In this document: positions 33,694 to 42,081 of the stretch, one piece after another
How positions within the stretch are numbered: the stretch's first letter is position 1
Layout of the letters: each line of letters begins with the position of its first letter
DNA from: UBA7960 sp964348755
GTDB taxonomy: Bacteria > Bacteroidota > Bacteroidia > Bacteroidales > UBA7960
Reading direction: 5' to 3'
Assembly: GCA_964348755.1 (NCBI GenBank)
Contig: CAYGDW010000008.1
Coordinates: forward strand, 1 to 64,000
DNA length: 64,000 bases
The notes under the pieces: model-generated
The model's database searches: none
What the model saw: the letters and a program-made list of their open reading frames with translations, nothing else
What the model was told of the DNA's origin: nothing
Translations under genes and position numbers: made by a program

Positions 33694-34537
33694 AGCCAAC
33701 TTTGATTCATTGCATGGGAAAAATTGCGTAATGACTGGAGGCACGGGGGTGCTGGGTCTAAGCATTTGCGAATGTTTGGCCGGTGCCGGCATAAACCTGG
33801 CCATTTTGGGCCTCGATGAGGAAGAAGCACAAATGCAGGCTTTTGGCCTAACAAATAAATATGGCATAAAAGCAATTGGCATTGGTTGCGACGTGCTCGA
33901 CCGCCAGGAAATTGAAAAAACCAACCTACGAATACTGGCCTGCTTGGGCAGTATCGATTTTTTGATAAACGGGGCCGGGGGCAACTCGCCCAAAGCCACC
34001 ACCAAACTTGAACAGATCATTCCCGGTAAAGATTTCTCGTGGGACGATACTTTTTTTGGCCTGGCCGAAGAAGGGTTTAAGCAGGTATTCGACCTGAATT
34101 TCCAGGGCACCCTGCTGCCAACCATGGTATTTGCGCGAGGCATGGTAGAACGCGGACATGGGGTGGTGTTAAATATTTCATCAATGAATGCCTTTAAGCC
34201 GCTGACTAAAATTCCGGCCTATTCCGCGGCCAAATCGGCCATTAACAATTTTACCGAATGGCTGGCAGTGCACCTGGGAAAAACCGGAGTGCGGGTAAAC
34301 GCAATTGCTCCCGGCTTTTTCCTTACCAATCAGAACCGATTCCTGCTTACCAACGAGAAAACCGGCGAGCTGACCCCACGCGGGCAGCGCATAATCAGCA
34401 GCACTCCAATGGGCAAATTTGGCGAACCCAATGATATGGGCGGGACAGTGCTTTTCCTGCTGTCAGACCTGTCAGCGTTCATTACCGGCATTGTTATTCC
34501 GGTTGATGGCGGATACAGCGCTTTTGGAGGTGTGTAA
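33686..34537 (+). CDS. uxuB: SDR-family D-mannonate oxidoreductase (fructuronate reductase)
   Basis: Predicted to reduce D-fructuronate to D-mannonate with NAD(P)H. It is a classical short-chain dehydrogenase of 283 residues, unlike the unrelated long-chain UxuB of E. coli; this replacement is usual in Bacteroidota and Thermotoga. The nucleotide motif is TGGTGVLG, the catalytic set NISSMN and YSAAK, and the C-terminus has IPVDGGYSAFGGV. ATG 33686 overlaps the lacI stop by eight bases, which favours it over the longer frame from 33659. It precedes uxuA by 44 bases. Function rests mainly on context. Confidence 0.85.
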   Translation: MIRANFDSLHGKNCVMTGGTGVLGLSICECLAGAGINLAILGLDEEEAQMQAFGLTNKYGIKAIGIGCDVLDRQEIEKTNLRILACLGSIDFLINGAGGNSPKATTKLEQIIPGKDFSWDDTFFGLAEEGFKQVFDLNFQGTLLPTMVFARGMVERGHGVVLNISSMNAFKPLTKIPAYSAAKSAINNFTEWLAVHLGKTGVRVNAIAPGFFLTNQNRFLLTNEKTGELTPRGQRIISSTPMGKFGEPNDMGGTVLFLLSDLSAFITGIVIPVDGGYSAFGGV

Positions 34538-34581
34538 TCAAAAAAAGAAATTTTCTAACTGAAACAAATACGACTTACTAA

Positions 34582-35802
34582 ATGAAAATGATTGAAACCT
34601 GGAGATGGTATGGCCCCGGCGACCCTGTTTCACTTTGGGATATTCGTCAGGCCGGGGCTACCGGTATTGTTACAGCTCTCCACGAAATACCCATAGGCGA
34701 AGTTTGGCCGCTCGCAATGCTGATAGAAAGAAAACGCATTATAGAATGGGACGACTCCACTCACCAGCCAAGGGCTACAGGCCTGGAATGGCTGGTGGTA
34801 GAAAGTGTGCCCCTTCACGAGAGCATAAAGCTTGGCAAGCCCGAACGCAACCTGTATATTGAAAACTATAAGCATACCCTTCGAAACCTGGGCGCCATTG
34901 GCATCAAAACCGTGGTTTACAACTTTATGCCTGTGGTTGACTGGACCCGCACCAACCTCGATATGGAGCTTGAAGACAGAGCCAAGGCCCTTTCGTTCGA
35001 TATGGAGGAGTTTGTGGCCTTTGATGTGTTTATTCTGAACAGGAAAAATGCCTCTATGGACTACCCGCAGGAACTTGTTGAGCGCGCTTTCACCAAATAT
35101 AAATCCCTGAGCCATGCTCAGCGGAAGACTTTGCAGCAAAACATTATTGCCGGATTGCCCGGCGCCCAGGAAGGATATTCGCTGGAAGCCTTCAAAAAAA
35201 AACTTGCCGATTACCAAGCCATGACCAACGAGAGTTATTTCGAAAACCTTAAATACTTTCTTCAGCAAGTGATTCCGGTTGCCGAAGACAATGGCATTAA
35301 GATGGCGATCCACCCCGATGATCCGCCAGGATCGTTGTTTGGGCTGCCCCGCATTGCAGGCACTTTCAGCGACTTTGTAAAAATTCTCAGCACAGTTGAC
35401 TCTCCCTCAAACGGATTTACACTATGCACCGGATCCCTGGGCGTAAGTGCCAGCAATAACCTGGTTGAGTTTGTGGAAAAACTCGGACACCGCATTTTCT
35501 TTGCCCACCTTCGCAGCGTGCAACGCCTGGCCCATGGCAGCTTTTACGAAGCAGGCCACCTCAGAGGAAATGTTGATATGTATGGGGTGGTAAACGCAAT
35601 TCTGAAAGAACAGCACCGACGCAACGCACTGCACCAACACGATTGCCGGATACCCATGCGGGCCGACCACGGACACGTGATACTCGACGACCAGAAAAAA
35701 ATTACAAACCCCGGATATTCGGCCATTGGACTGCTGAAAGGAATGGCTGAGCTGCGCGGACTGGAGCTTGGAATACTCAAAAGCCAGCTGCAAACCATTT
35801 AA
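34582..35802 (+). CDS. uxuA: Mannonate dehydratase
   Basis: Dehydrates D-mannonate to 2-keto-3-deoxy-D-gluconate (KDG) using a divalent metal. The 406-residue TIM-barrel protein has the family signatures TWRWYGPGDPVSL, LHEIPIGEVW, YNFMPVVDWTRT, MAIHPDDPP, CTGSLG, FAHLRSVQ and MRADHGH. These include the histidine, cysteine and aspartate metal ligands. It is cytoplasmic and in the middle of the rightward operon, 36 bases before kdgK. Translation may start at ATG 34582 or 34588. Confidence 0.97.
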   Translation: MKMIETWRWYGPGDPVSLWDIRQAGATGIVTALHEIPIGEVWPLAMLIERKRIIEWDDSTHQPRATGLEWLVVESVPLHESIKLGKPERNLYIENYKHTLRNLGAIGIKTVVYNFMPVVDWTRTNLDMELEDRAKALSFDMEEFVAFDVFILNRKNASMDYPQELVERAFTKYKSLSHAQRKTLQQNIIAGLPGAQEGYSLEAFKKKLADYQAMTNESYFENLKYFLQQVIPVAEDNGIKMAIHPDDPPGSLFGLPRIAGTFSDFVKILSTVDSPSNGFTLCTGSLGVSASNNLVEFVEKLGHRIFFAHLRSVQRLAHGSFYEAGHLRGNVDMYGVVNAILKEQHRRNALHQHDCRIPMRADHGHVILDDQKKITNPGYSAIGLLKGMAELRGLELGILKSQLQTI

Positions 35803-35838
35803 AATGAATTCCCCGAAAGGGGTAAAAAACTAAAGAAG

Positions 35839-36876
35839 ATGGATAAAAAAGTTGTTGTTTTCGGCGAAATAATGCTTCGCCTGGCCACCCCCGATTATTT
35901 GCGCTTTAGCCAGACTAACAGCCTCAATGCCACTTTTGGGGGCGGCGAAGCCAACGTGGCCGTGTCGCTGGCAAATTACGGAATTCCGGTTGAATTTGTG
36001 AGCCGCATGCCACAGAATGACATTGCAACGGCCTGCCTTATGGACCTTAAACGCTATGGCGTTGGGGTAAACCATGTATTTTTTGGAGGAAGTCGCCTGG
36101 GTATTTATTTCCTGGAAACAGGGGCCGTGAGCCGCGGCAGCAAGGTGATTTATGACAGGGAGCACTCGGCTGTTTCAGAAATAAAAAAGGGAATGATAGA
36201 CTGGGACGTGGTCCTTGAAGGCGCCAACTGGTTTCACTGGACCGGCATCACACCGGCCATTTCTCAGGGCGCGGCCGATGTGTGCCTCCAAGCCATTGAA
36301 ACGGCAAACCGCAGGGGAATTACTGTTTCGTGCGACCTTAACTACCGAAAAAACCTTTGGAAGTACGGCAAAACAGCAGGTGAAGTTATGCCGCAATTGG
36401 TGGCCGGAACCGACATTGTGCTGGGCAATGAAGAAGATGCTGCAATGGTTCTTGGCATTCACCCCCAAGGGGTTAATGTTACCAAAGGCCATGTAGAAGC
36501 AGCCGCCTACGAATCGGTTTCTAAGCAAATCATGGAGGCATTTACGCGCTGCAAAATGGTAATAACCACCCTGCGAGGCTCTGTAAACGCCAACCACAAT
36601 ACCTGGGCCGGCGTGCTTTGGGACGGACAAAAACTGCACGAGTCGAGCCAGTACCAGATTACACACATTGTTGACCGCGTGGGCGGCGGCGATTCATTTA
36701 TGGGCGGACTTATTTACGGACTGATGACCTATGGAAGCGACCACCAAAGAGCACTTGATTTTGCCGTAGCCGCATCGTGTTTGAAACATACCATTTATGG
36801 CGACTTTAACCTTGTAAGTGTTGATGAAGTGGAAAAACTTATGGGAGGCGATGCCTCAGGAAGGGTTTCGCGCTAA
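35839..36876 (+). CDS. kdgK: 2-keto-3-deoxygluconate kinase (PfkB family)
   Basis: Phosphorylates KDG to 2-keto-3-deoxy-6-phosphogluconate (KDPG), the substrate of the aldolase at 50932. The 345-residue PfkB-type kinase has the GGGEANVAVSLA substrate loop (residues 34-45), LNYRKNLW and the C-terminal signature DRVGGGDSFMGG with catalytic base Asp285. The N-terminus KVVVFGEIMLRL is typical of bacterial KDG kinases. It lies 36 bases after uxuA and 58 bases before a second PfkB kinase that is only distantly similar. Confidence 0.93.
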   Translation: MDKKVVVFGEIMLRLATPDYLRFSQTNSLNATFGGGEANVAVSLANYGIPVEFVSRMPQNDIATACLMDLKRYGVGVNHVFFGGSRLGIYFLETGAVSRGSKVIYDREHSAVSEIKKGMIDWDVVLEGANWFHWTGITPAISQGAADVCLQAIETANRRGITVSCDLNYRKNLWKYGKTAGEVMPQLVAGTDIVLGNEEDAAMVLGIHPQGVNVTKGHVEAAAYESVSKQIMEAFTRCKMVITTLRGSVNANHNTWAGVLWDGQKLHESSQYQITHIVDRVGGGDSFMGGLIYGLMTYGSDHQRALDFAVAASCLKHTIYGDFNLVSVDEVEKLMGGDASGRVSR

Positions 36877-36934
36877 AAAAAATGCCTTTGGGGCCGGCTC
36901 AAAGCACTACATTAAATTTTAAATACGAACCGAT

Positions 36935-38008
36935 ATGAAACTCAGAGAAAACAGCAAGTATGCTTTGCTGGTTCCCACCAGCATGGGGGTGCGCATTACC
37001 CCGATCAACGGGCAACCCGTGCATTCGGGCGAATACTTCAGGATGCAGGCCACCAGCGCCGAAACCAATGTGGCCAGCGTATCGTCGTACCTGGGGCTTC
37101 CGGTAAAGGTGCTTACCACATTTGTAAAAGACAGCCCCATTGCGCAGTTCATAAAGACCAACCTTCGTGCCCGCAACATGGATTTCGAAGGCCCGGAATT
37201 GCCTCAGGGCGGCCCCTGGGGATACCGCCACCAGTTTAATATTGCAGACAGTGGTTTTGGCTCACGCGGGCCTCGGGTGCACAACGATCGTGCCGGCGAA
37301 GTTGGGCGTACCCTCAACCTGAAAGATTTTGACCTCAATAGGATTTTTGAAAATGAAGGCGTGCAAATTATGCACCTGTCGGGTCTCATTGCTGCCCTTT
37401 CGCCCGAAACAAGCCAGTTTTGCCTGGAGTTGGCACGTGCCGCAAAAAAACATAGAACCAGTATCTCATTCGACCTGAACTACCGCGCCACCTTCTGGAA
37501 AGGACGCGAGCAGGAACTGCGCGAAACATTCACCCAGATTGCTTCCGTATGCGACATTCTAATTGGCAACGAAGAAGACTTTCAACTCTGCCTGGGCATA
37601 AAAGGCCCGGAAACCGGAGGCAAGGACATTGAAGCACAGATTGATGCCTTCAAAAAAATGATTGCAGGGGTTAAGCAGGCCTTTCCCAACGCCAGCGTGT
37701 TTACCACCACCCTTCGCGAAGTGATAAGCGTGAACGAACACCTCTGGGGTGCCGTGATGCTGGCAGGCCAGCACTGGGAAATCATTAAACCACGGCCCAT
37801 ACCGGTACTCGACCGAATTGGCGGCGGCGATGGTTTTGTTGGTGGAATGCTCTATGCAATACTTAAAGGCTGGGAGCCCAAAAAGTGGGCGCAGTTTGGA
37901 TGGGCATCAGGCGCACTGGCAACAACTTTCGAAACCGACTATAGCCAGCCGGCCGACGAAGACATGATTTGGAGCATTTGGCACGGCAACGCTAGAGTAA
38001 AACGCTAA
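36935..38008 (+). CDS. PfkB-family sugar-acid kinase of unknown substrate
   Basis: A second ribokinase-type kinase of 357 residues. It keeps the family core: a modified substrate loop (SAETNVASVSSYLG), FDLNYRATFW, GNEEDF and the catalytic DRIGGGDGF with Asp299. It has a distinctive insertion WGYRHQFNIADSGFGSRGPRVHNDR (about 95-119) absent from kdgK, in the region that forms the lid. Two PfkB genes side by side in one operon suggest different substrates. With LarA and gnd downstream, gluconate or a related hexonate is my preferred substrate; a second KDG kinase is the alternative. Confidence 0.8.
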   Translation: MKLRENSKYALLVPTSMGVRITPINGQPVHSGEYFRMQATSAETNVASVSSYLGLPVKVLTTFVKDSPIAQFIKTNLRARNMDFEGPELPQGGPWGYRHQFNIADSGFGSRGPRVHNDRAGEVGRTLNLKDFDLNRIFENEGVQIMHLSGLIAALSPETSQFCLELARAAKKHRTSISFDLNYRATFWKGREQELRETFTQIASVCDILIGNEEDFQLCLGIKGPETGGKDIEAQIDAFKKMIAGVKQAFPNASVFTTTLREVISVNEHLWGAVMLAGQHWEIIKPRPIPVLDRIGGGDGFVGGMLYAILKGWEPKKWAQFGWASGALATTFETDYSQPADEDMIWSIWHGNARVKR

Positions 38009-38044
38009 AAAATGCACAAGGGCATTCATTAAAACAAACCAGCT

Positions 38045-39319
38045 ATGATCTATTACGCGCAAGGATCTGAAACAAAAAGTTTTTCAAAAGAAGCGCTTAA
38101 AAAAGCCCTTTCTGAAACCCTTGGCAAGCTGGGGCCTCGCAACAAGGTGCTGGCCATTCCGCCCGATTTTACCCGCTTTCACTCGCAGGCAGGCCTGCTA
38201 ACCGAGCTGGCCTGGGAATATTACGGCGATGCACTTACTGATATCCTTCCGGCTTTGGGCACGCACGCTCCAATGTCGGCCGGTGAAATCGCGAAAATGT
38301 TTGGGAAAACGCCGCCATCCCTTTTCAGGGAACATAAATGGCGTACCGACATTGTAACCCTTGGCGAAGTACCAGCCGAATTTGTGAAGGAAGTCTCAGA
38401 AGGCCGGGTTGACTACCCTTGGCCTGCCCAGTTAAATAAAATGCTGGTTCAGGGCGGCTACGACCTCATATTATCTCTGGGGCAGGTAGTACCCCACGAA
38501 GTAATTGGCATGGCCAACTACAACAAAAACATTTTTGTGGGCACGGGCGGGGTTGAGGGCATAAACAAAAGCCACTTCCTGGGCGCTGCCTACGGAATGG
38601 AGCGAATTATGGGCAGGGCCATCAACCCGGTTAGAAAAGTGCTCAATTACGCCTCCGACAATTTTGCAAAAGACCTCCCCATAATATATGTGCACACCGT
38701 GGTAAGCAAATGCGATGATGGCCAATTAAAGGTACGCGGCCTTTTTATCAGCGACGATGGCCAGGGCTTCGAACTGGCAGCAGCGCTTTCTCTCAAAGTC
38801 AACTTTGCACTGGTTGAACAACCTTTAAAAAAAGTAGTGGTTTTTCTCGATCCCGAAGAGTTTAAGAGCACCTGGCTGGGAAACAAGAGCATTTACCGCA
38901 CCCGCATGGCTATAGCCGATGGCGGCGAACTCATTGTGCTGGCGCCTGGCCTTAAGGAGTTTGGCGAAGACCAGCAAATCGACATACTCATTCGAAAGTA
39001 CGGCTACCGTACCACGCCCGAGGTGCTTCAGTTTACGCGCGAAAACCAAGACCTGCGCAACAACCTGAGCGCCGCGGCGCACCTTATACACGGATCGTCA
39101 GAAAACCGCTTCAGAATAACATATTGCCCGGGCAACCTTACCCGCGAAGAGATTGAATCGGTAAACTTCGGTTATGCCGAACTGGGCCAAATGCTCAAAA
39201 GGTACGACCCTGCAAAGCTGAAGGATGGAATAAACATTATGCCCGATGGCGAAGAAGTGTTTTTCATTTCAAACCCCGCGCTGGGCCTCTGGGCCAGCCG
39301 CAACAGGTTCGATGGGTAA
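38045..39319 (+). CDS. LarA-family nickel-pincer racemase/epimerase homologue
   Basis: A 424-residue homologue of lactate racemase LarA. The residues that hold the nickel-pincer nucleotide in Lactobacillus LarA (Asp72, Arg75, His108, His174, Lys184, His200) have counterparts at Asp41, Arg44 (PPDFTR), His74 (LGTHAPMS), His151 (VVPHEV), Lys161 and His177. The 10- and 16-residue spacings of the last three are identical. It is therefore probably an active alpha-hydroxyacid racemase or epimerase. The family is known to include a D-gluconate 2-epimerase, which would interconvert mannonate, made by uxuB here, and gluconate. larB, larC and larE are not in the window. Gaps are 36 bases upstream and 77 to gnd. 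Confidence 0.85.
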   Translation: MIYYAQGSETKSFSKEALKKALSETLGKLGPRNKVLAIPPDFTRFHSQAGLLTELAWEYYGDALTDILPALGTHAPMSAGEIAKMFGKTPPSLFREHKWRTDIVTLGEVPAEFVKEVSEGRVDYPWPAQLNKMLVQGGYDLILSLGQVVPHEVIGMANYNKNIFVGTGGVEGINKSHFLGAAYGMERIMGRAINPVRKVLNYASDNFAKDLPIIYVHTVVSKCDDGQLKVRGLFISDDGQGFELAAALSLKVNFALVEQPLKKVVVFLDPEEFKSTWLGNKSIYRTRMAIADGGELIVLAPGLKEFGEDQQIDILIRKYGYRTTPEVLQFTRENQDLRNNLSAAAHLIHGSSENRFRITYCPGNLTREEIESVNFGYAELGQMLKRYDPAKLKDGINIMPDGEEVFFISNPALGLWASRNRFDG

Positions 39320-39396
39320 TTTGTTATACACCTTTCGGGGAAAGCTACGCATTGAATTAAACGTAAAACTTACCATTACCAAAACTTGTTTCGACT

Positions 39397-40851
39397 ATGA
39401 AAGAAAAAGCAGATATTGGACTGATTGGCCTTGCCGTGATGGGCGAAAACCTTGTGCTGAATATGGAAAGCAAGGGTTATACCGTGGCAGTATATAACCG
39501 CTCGACCAACAAGGTAGAGCAATTTGTAAACGGTCGGGGACAGGGCAAAAACATTATTGGGGCCTACACGCTCCAAGAGCTGGTGGCCTCGCTTAACTCG
39601 CCCCGCAAGGTAATGCTAATGGTAAAAGCCGGCAAGCCTGTTGATGATTTTATTGAACTGTTGATACCGTACCTTGAAGTCGGCGACATAATAATTGATG
39701 GAGGCAACACCCATTTCCCCGACACAGACCGCCGCACGACCTATCTCAAAAGCAAAGGGCTGCTGTATATTGGCACCGGCGTTTCAGGCGGCGAGGAAGG
39801 CGCCCTTAAAGGCCCTTCCATTATGCCCGGCGGCTCGAAAGCAGCCTGGCCCCAGGTGAAGAACATTTTCCAGGACATTGCCGCTAAGGTTGAAGACGGC
39901 TCGCCATGCTGCGACTGGGTGGGCGAAGGTGGCGCCGGACACTTCGTAAAAATGGTGCACAACGGTATTGAATATGGCGATATGCAACTCATCTGCGAAG
40001 CCTATCAGTTTATGAAAGACTACCTGGGCATGAGCGCCGACCAAATGCACGAAGTGTTTAAAGAGTGGAACAAAGGCGAATTGGACTCTTATCTGATTGA
40101 GATTACCCGCGACATTTTGGCCTACAAGGATCTGGATGGAAGCCCGCTTGTTGATAAAATTCTGGACACTGCCGGCCAAAAAGGCACCGGCAAATGGACC
40201 GCCGTAGCCGCTCTCGACCAAGGGGTGCCCCTCACCCTGATAGGCGAATCGGTTTTTGCCCGCTGCCTGTCGGCTCAGAAAGACGAAAGGATTGTTGCAT
40301 CAAAAGTACTCTCTGGCCCCAAGCCTGCTTTTACCGGCGACAAAAAGGTTTTTATTGAAGAGCTGCGCAAGGCCTTGCTGGCCTCAAAGATCGTTTCGTA
40401 TGCACAGGGTTACGTGCTCATGAAAGCCGCATCGGAAGAGTATGGCTGGAATTTGAATTACGGCGCAATTGCCCTCATGTGGCGTGGCGGATGCATAATC
40501 CGTTCGGTTTTTCTGGACAAGATAAAGGAAGCATTTGACAATACCCCCAACCTGGTAAACCTAATGCTGGTCGATTACTTCAGGCAAAAACTGCAAAATG
40601 CGGCTCCCGGCTGGCGCAATGTGGTGGCTCAGGCCATTATCAACGGTATTCCCATGCCTGCATTTGCATCGGCCCTGGCCTATTTCGACGGTTACCGTGC
40701 CGAGCGACTGCCTGCCAACCTGTTGCAGGCACAGCGCGACTACTTTGGCGCACACACTTACGAGCGCACCGACAGACCTCGAGGCGAATTCTTCCACACC
40801 AACTGGACTGGCCGGGGAGGAACCACTGCTTCGACAACTTACAATGCGTAA
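39397..40851 (+). CDS. gnd: 6-phosphogluconate dehydrogenase, decarboxylating
   Basis: Oxidatively decarboxylates 6-phosphogluconate to ribulose 5-phosphate with NADP+ or NAD+. The full-length 484-residue protein shows the GLAVMGENL nucleotide loop (11-19), YNRST (33-37), DGGNTHFPDT (101-110), IMPGG (142-146) and catalytic Lys185/Asn189/Glu192 in GHFVKMVHNGIEYGD. The C-terminal domain is complete. No zwf or pgl accompanies it, which is unusual, and it closes an operon devoted to hexuronate breakdown. This suggests that its 6-phosphogluconate comes from the neighbouring kinase rather than from glucose 6-phosphate. Confidence 0.96.
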   Translation: MKEKADIGLIGLAVMGENLVLNMESKGYTVAVYNRSTNKVEQFVNGRGQGKNIIGAYTLQELVASLNSPRKVMLMVKAGKPVDDFIELLIPYLEVGDIIIDGGNTHFPDTDRRTTYLKSKGLLYIGTGVSGGEEGALKGPSIMPGGSKAAWPQVKNIFQDIAAKVEDGSPCCDWVGEGGAGHFVKMVHNGIEYGDMQLICEAYQFMKDYLGMSADQMHEVFKEWNKGELDSYLIEITRDILAYKDLDGSPLVDKILDTAGQKGTGKWTAVAALDQGVPLTLIGESVFARCLSAQKDERIVASKVLSGPKPAFTGDKKVFIEELRKALLASKIVSYAQGYVLMKAASEEYGWNLNYGAIALMWRGGCIIRSVFLDKIKEAFDNTPNLVNLMLVDYFRQKLQNAAPGWRNVVAQAIINGIPMPAFASALAYFDGYRAERLPANLLQAQRDYFGAHTYERTDRPRGEFFHTNWTGRGGTTASTTYNA

Positions 40852-40944
40852 TTTGAAAGCATTCAACCCTGCTCTAAAATTACCTGCAAGTGAACTTTCT
40901 GTTGCCACGTGAGTAATTTTAAAACTTAACTATTGAAGGCAAGC

Positions 40945-40980
40945 AGGGCCTCGGACATAGGCCCAACAGGGCAACACCCT
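40945..40980. terminator. Hairpins between convergent gnd and ogt
   Basis: GGGCCT (40945) pairs with AGGCCC (40958), and CAGGG with CCCTG follows at about 40966-40980. Both sit beside the ogt stop and opposite the end of gnd. No T-run is evident. The remainder of 40852-40983 shows nothing I recognise. Confidence 0.4.
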
Positions 40981-40983
40981 GCG

Positions 40984-41502
40984 TCAGAACAATTGCATTC
41001 TTTGCTGTGGGTTTTCCAAATCCAGCAAAAACTTTTTGCGCCAAAGACCACCACTAAAACCAGTAAGCTCGCCGTTAGAGCCTACCACCCGGTGGCAGGG
41101 AATTACAATTGGAATTTTATTGGCACCATTTGCCGCAGCTACGGCCCTTAATGCCTTAAGATTGCCCAACCTACGTGCCTGGTCCTTGTAGGTGATTGTT
41201 TTTCCATATTCAATGGTAAGCAGGTTGTTCCATACTTTTTGCTGAAATTCGGTGCCGGTGGGGTTAAGCAAAACAGAAAACGACTTTCTTTTTCCTTCAA
41301 AATATTCTTTTAGCTGCCCTTCGAGTAAATCAATCAAGCGATTGCTTTGCGCAACTATTTCCGCTCCAAAATCCTCTTTCAGCTTCTCTTTGGCTGACTC
41401 CAGCAAAGGATTATCGCAAAACTCCAGAAGGCAGATGCCCTGAGAAGCCGAAAAGGCCTCCATTGGACCGATTGAGGTAAATATGGTTTTGGAAAATATC
41501 AT
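40984..41502 (-). CDS. ogt: Methylated-DNA--protein-cysteine methyltransferase
   Basis: Suicidal DNA repair enzyme transferring alkyl groups from O6-alkylguanine to its own cysteine. The 172-residue protein has the catalytic PCHRVV motif with Cys136, preceded by GTEFQQKVWN and by the helix-turn-helix with arginine finger (LGNLKALRAVAAANG). GFSGGLWRKKFLLDLE completes the active site. There is no Ada-type N-terminal domain. It is convergent with gnd and downstream of the VOC gene, from which a large hairpin separates it; it has no link to polysaccharide use. Confidence 0.95.
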   Translation of the reverse strand: MIFSKTIFTSIGPMEAFSASQGICLLEFCDNPLLESAKEKLKEDFGAEIVAQSNRLIDLLEGQLKEYFEGKRKSFSVLLNPTGTEFQQKVWNNLLTIEYGKTITYKDQARRLGNLKALRAVAAANGANKIPIVIPCHRVVGSNGELTGFSGGLWRKKFLLDLENPQQRMQLF

Positions 41503-41542
41503 AAGTCAAGAATCCCCTCCGGGCACCTAAAAATAGAGTGAA

Positions 41543-41585
41543 CTGCCGCCTTGCCAACATTTGGCAGATTGGCAAGGCGTGGCAG
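41543..41585. repeat. Long hairpin with alternative pairing between VOC and ogt genes
   Basis: CTGCC and GCCTTGCCAA pair with TTGGCAAGGC and GGCAG, giving 15 pairs with a two-base bulge around an 11-base loop. The loop contains a further TTGGCA that could compete for TTGCCAA. It lies downstream of the VOC gene on the minus strand, where it may be a terminator, though no T-run follows. Confidence 0.55.
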
Positions 41586-41630
41586 GTATTGTTACATTGC
41601 TCTGGGGACAGTAACCTAAACCAGTGAAAA

Positions 41631-42068
41631 TTAATTACTTAAGTTGGTTTCGTTGAACGATATCATCCAATTTATTCCAAATTTATCGGTAAGCATACCA
41701 AAATAATCGCCCCAGAAGGTACTGTTGAGGTGCATTGTAATGGCGCCACCCTGCGCCAGGCCGCCAAAAAGTTTCTCAGTTTCTTCGCGGCTTTCGGTAT
41801 TGATTGAAACCGAGAAATTATTGCCTTGTACAAATTGCGGCGAAAACTCTTCGCCACAATCGCTGCCCATCAAAACTGAGTTTCCAATTTGCATTGAAAC
41901 GTGCATGATTTGATTCTTATAAGCTTCGGACACTTTTGATTGCTCGCTTTCGGGCATATCAGAAAAGCGCCCCAGATAGCCAAAGTCAACACCAAATACT
42001 GAACGGTAAAAGTTGAAAGCCTCTTCGCAGTTGCCGTTAAAAATAAGATAAACGTTTGTTGTTGCCAT
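41631..42068 (-). CDS. VOC-family (PhnB/glyoxalase-like) protein
   Basis: A 145-residue single-domain protein of the vicinal-oxygen-chelate superfamily, PhnB-like subgroup. It starts with YLIFNGNCEEAFNFYRSVFG and ends with GDYFGMLTDKFGINWMIS, both characteristic. The metal ligands of true glyoxalases are only partly present, so the reaction cannot be named. It is the last gene of a short run with tandem-AHSA1 and DUF1801 genes, families that often travel together in Bacteroidota genomes. Confidence 0.88.
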   Translation of the reverse strand: MATTNVYLIFNGNCEEAFNFYRSVFGVDFGYLGRFSDMPESEQSKVSEAYKNQIMHVSMQIGNSVLMGSDCGEEFSPQFVQGNNFSVSINTESREETEKLFGGLAQGGAITMHLNSTFWGDYFGMLTDKFGINWMISFNETNLSN

Positions 42069-42081
42069 TTTATGAGATTGT

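Noticed and set aside
34630..35313. 227-codon open frame opposite uxuA
   Set aside because: uxuA is certain; the antisense frame has no recognisable features.
37800..37840. Second PfkB kinase as an inactive duplicate of kdgK
   Set aside because: It keeps the catalytic Asp299 in GGGDGF and its own distinct insertion, so it looks like an active kinase with another substrate.
40852..40983. tRNA-like GC-rich segment after gnd
   Set aside because: Two short hairpins only; no cloverleaf, anticodon arm or T-loop sequence.
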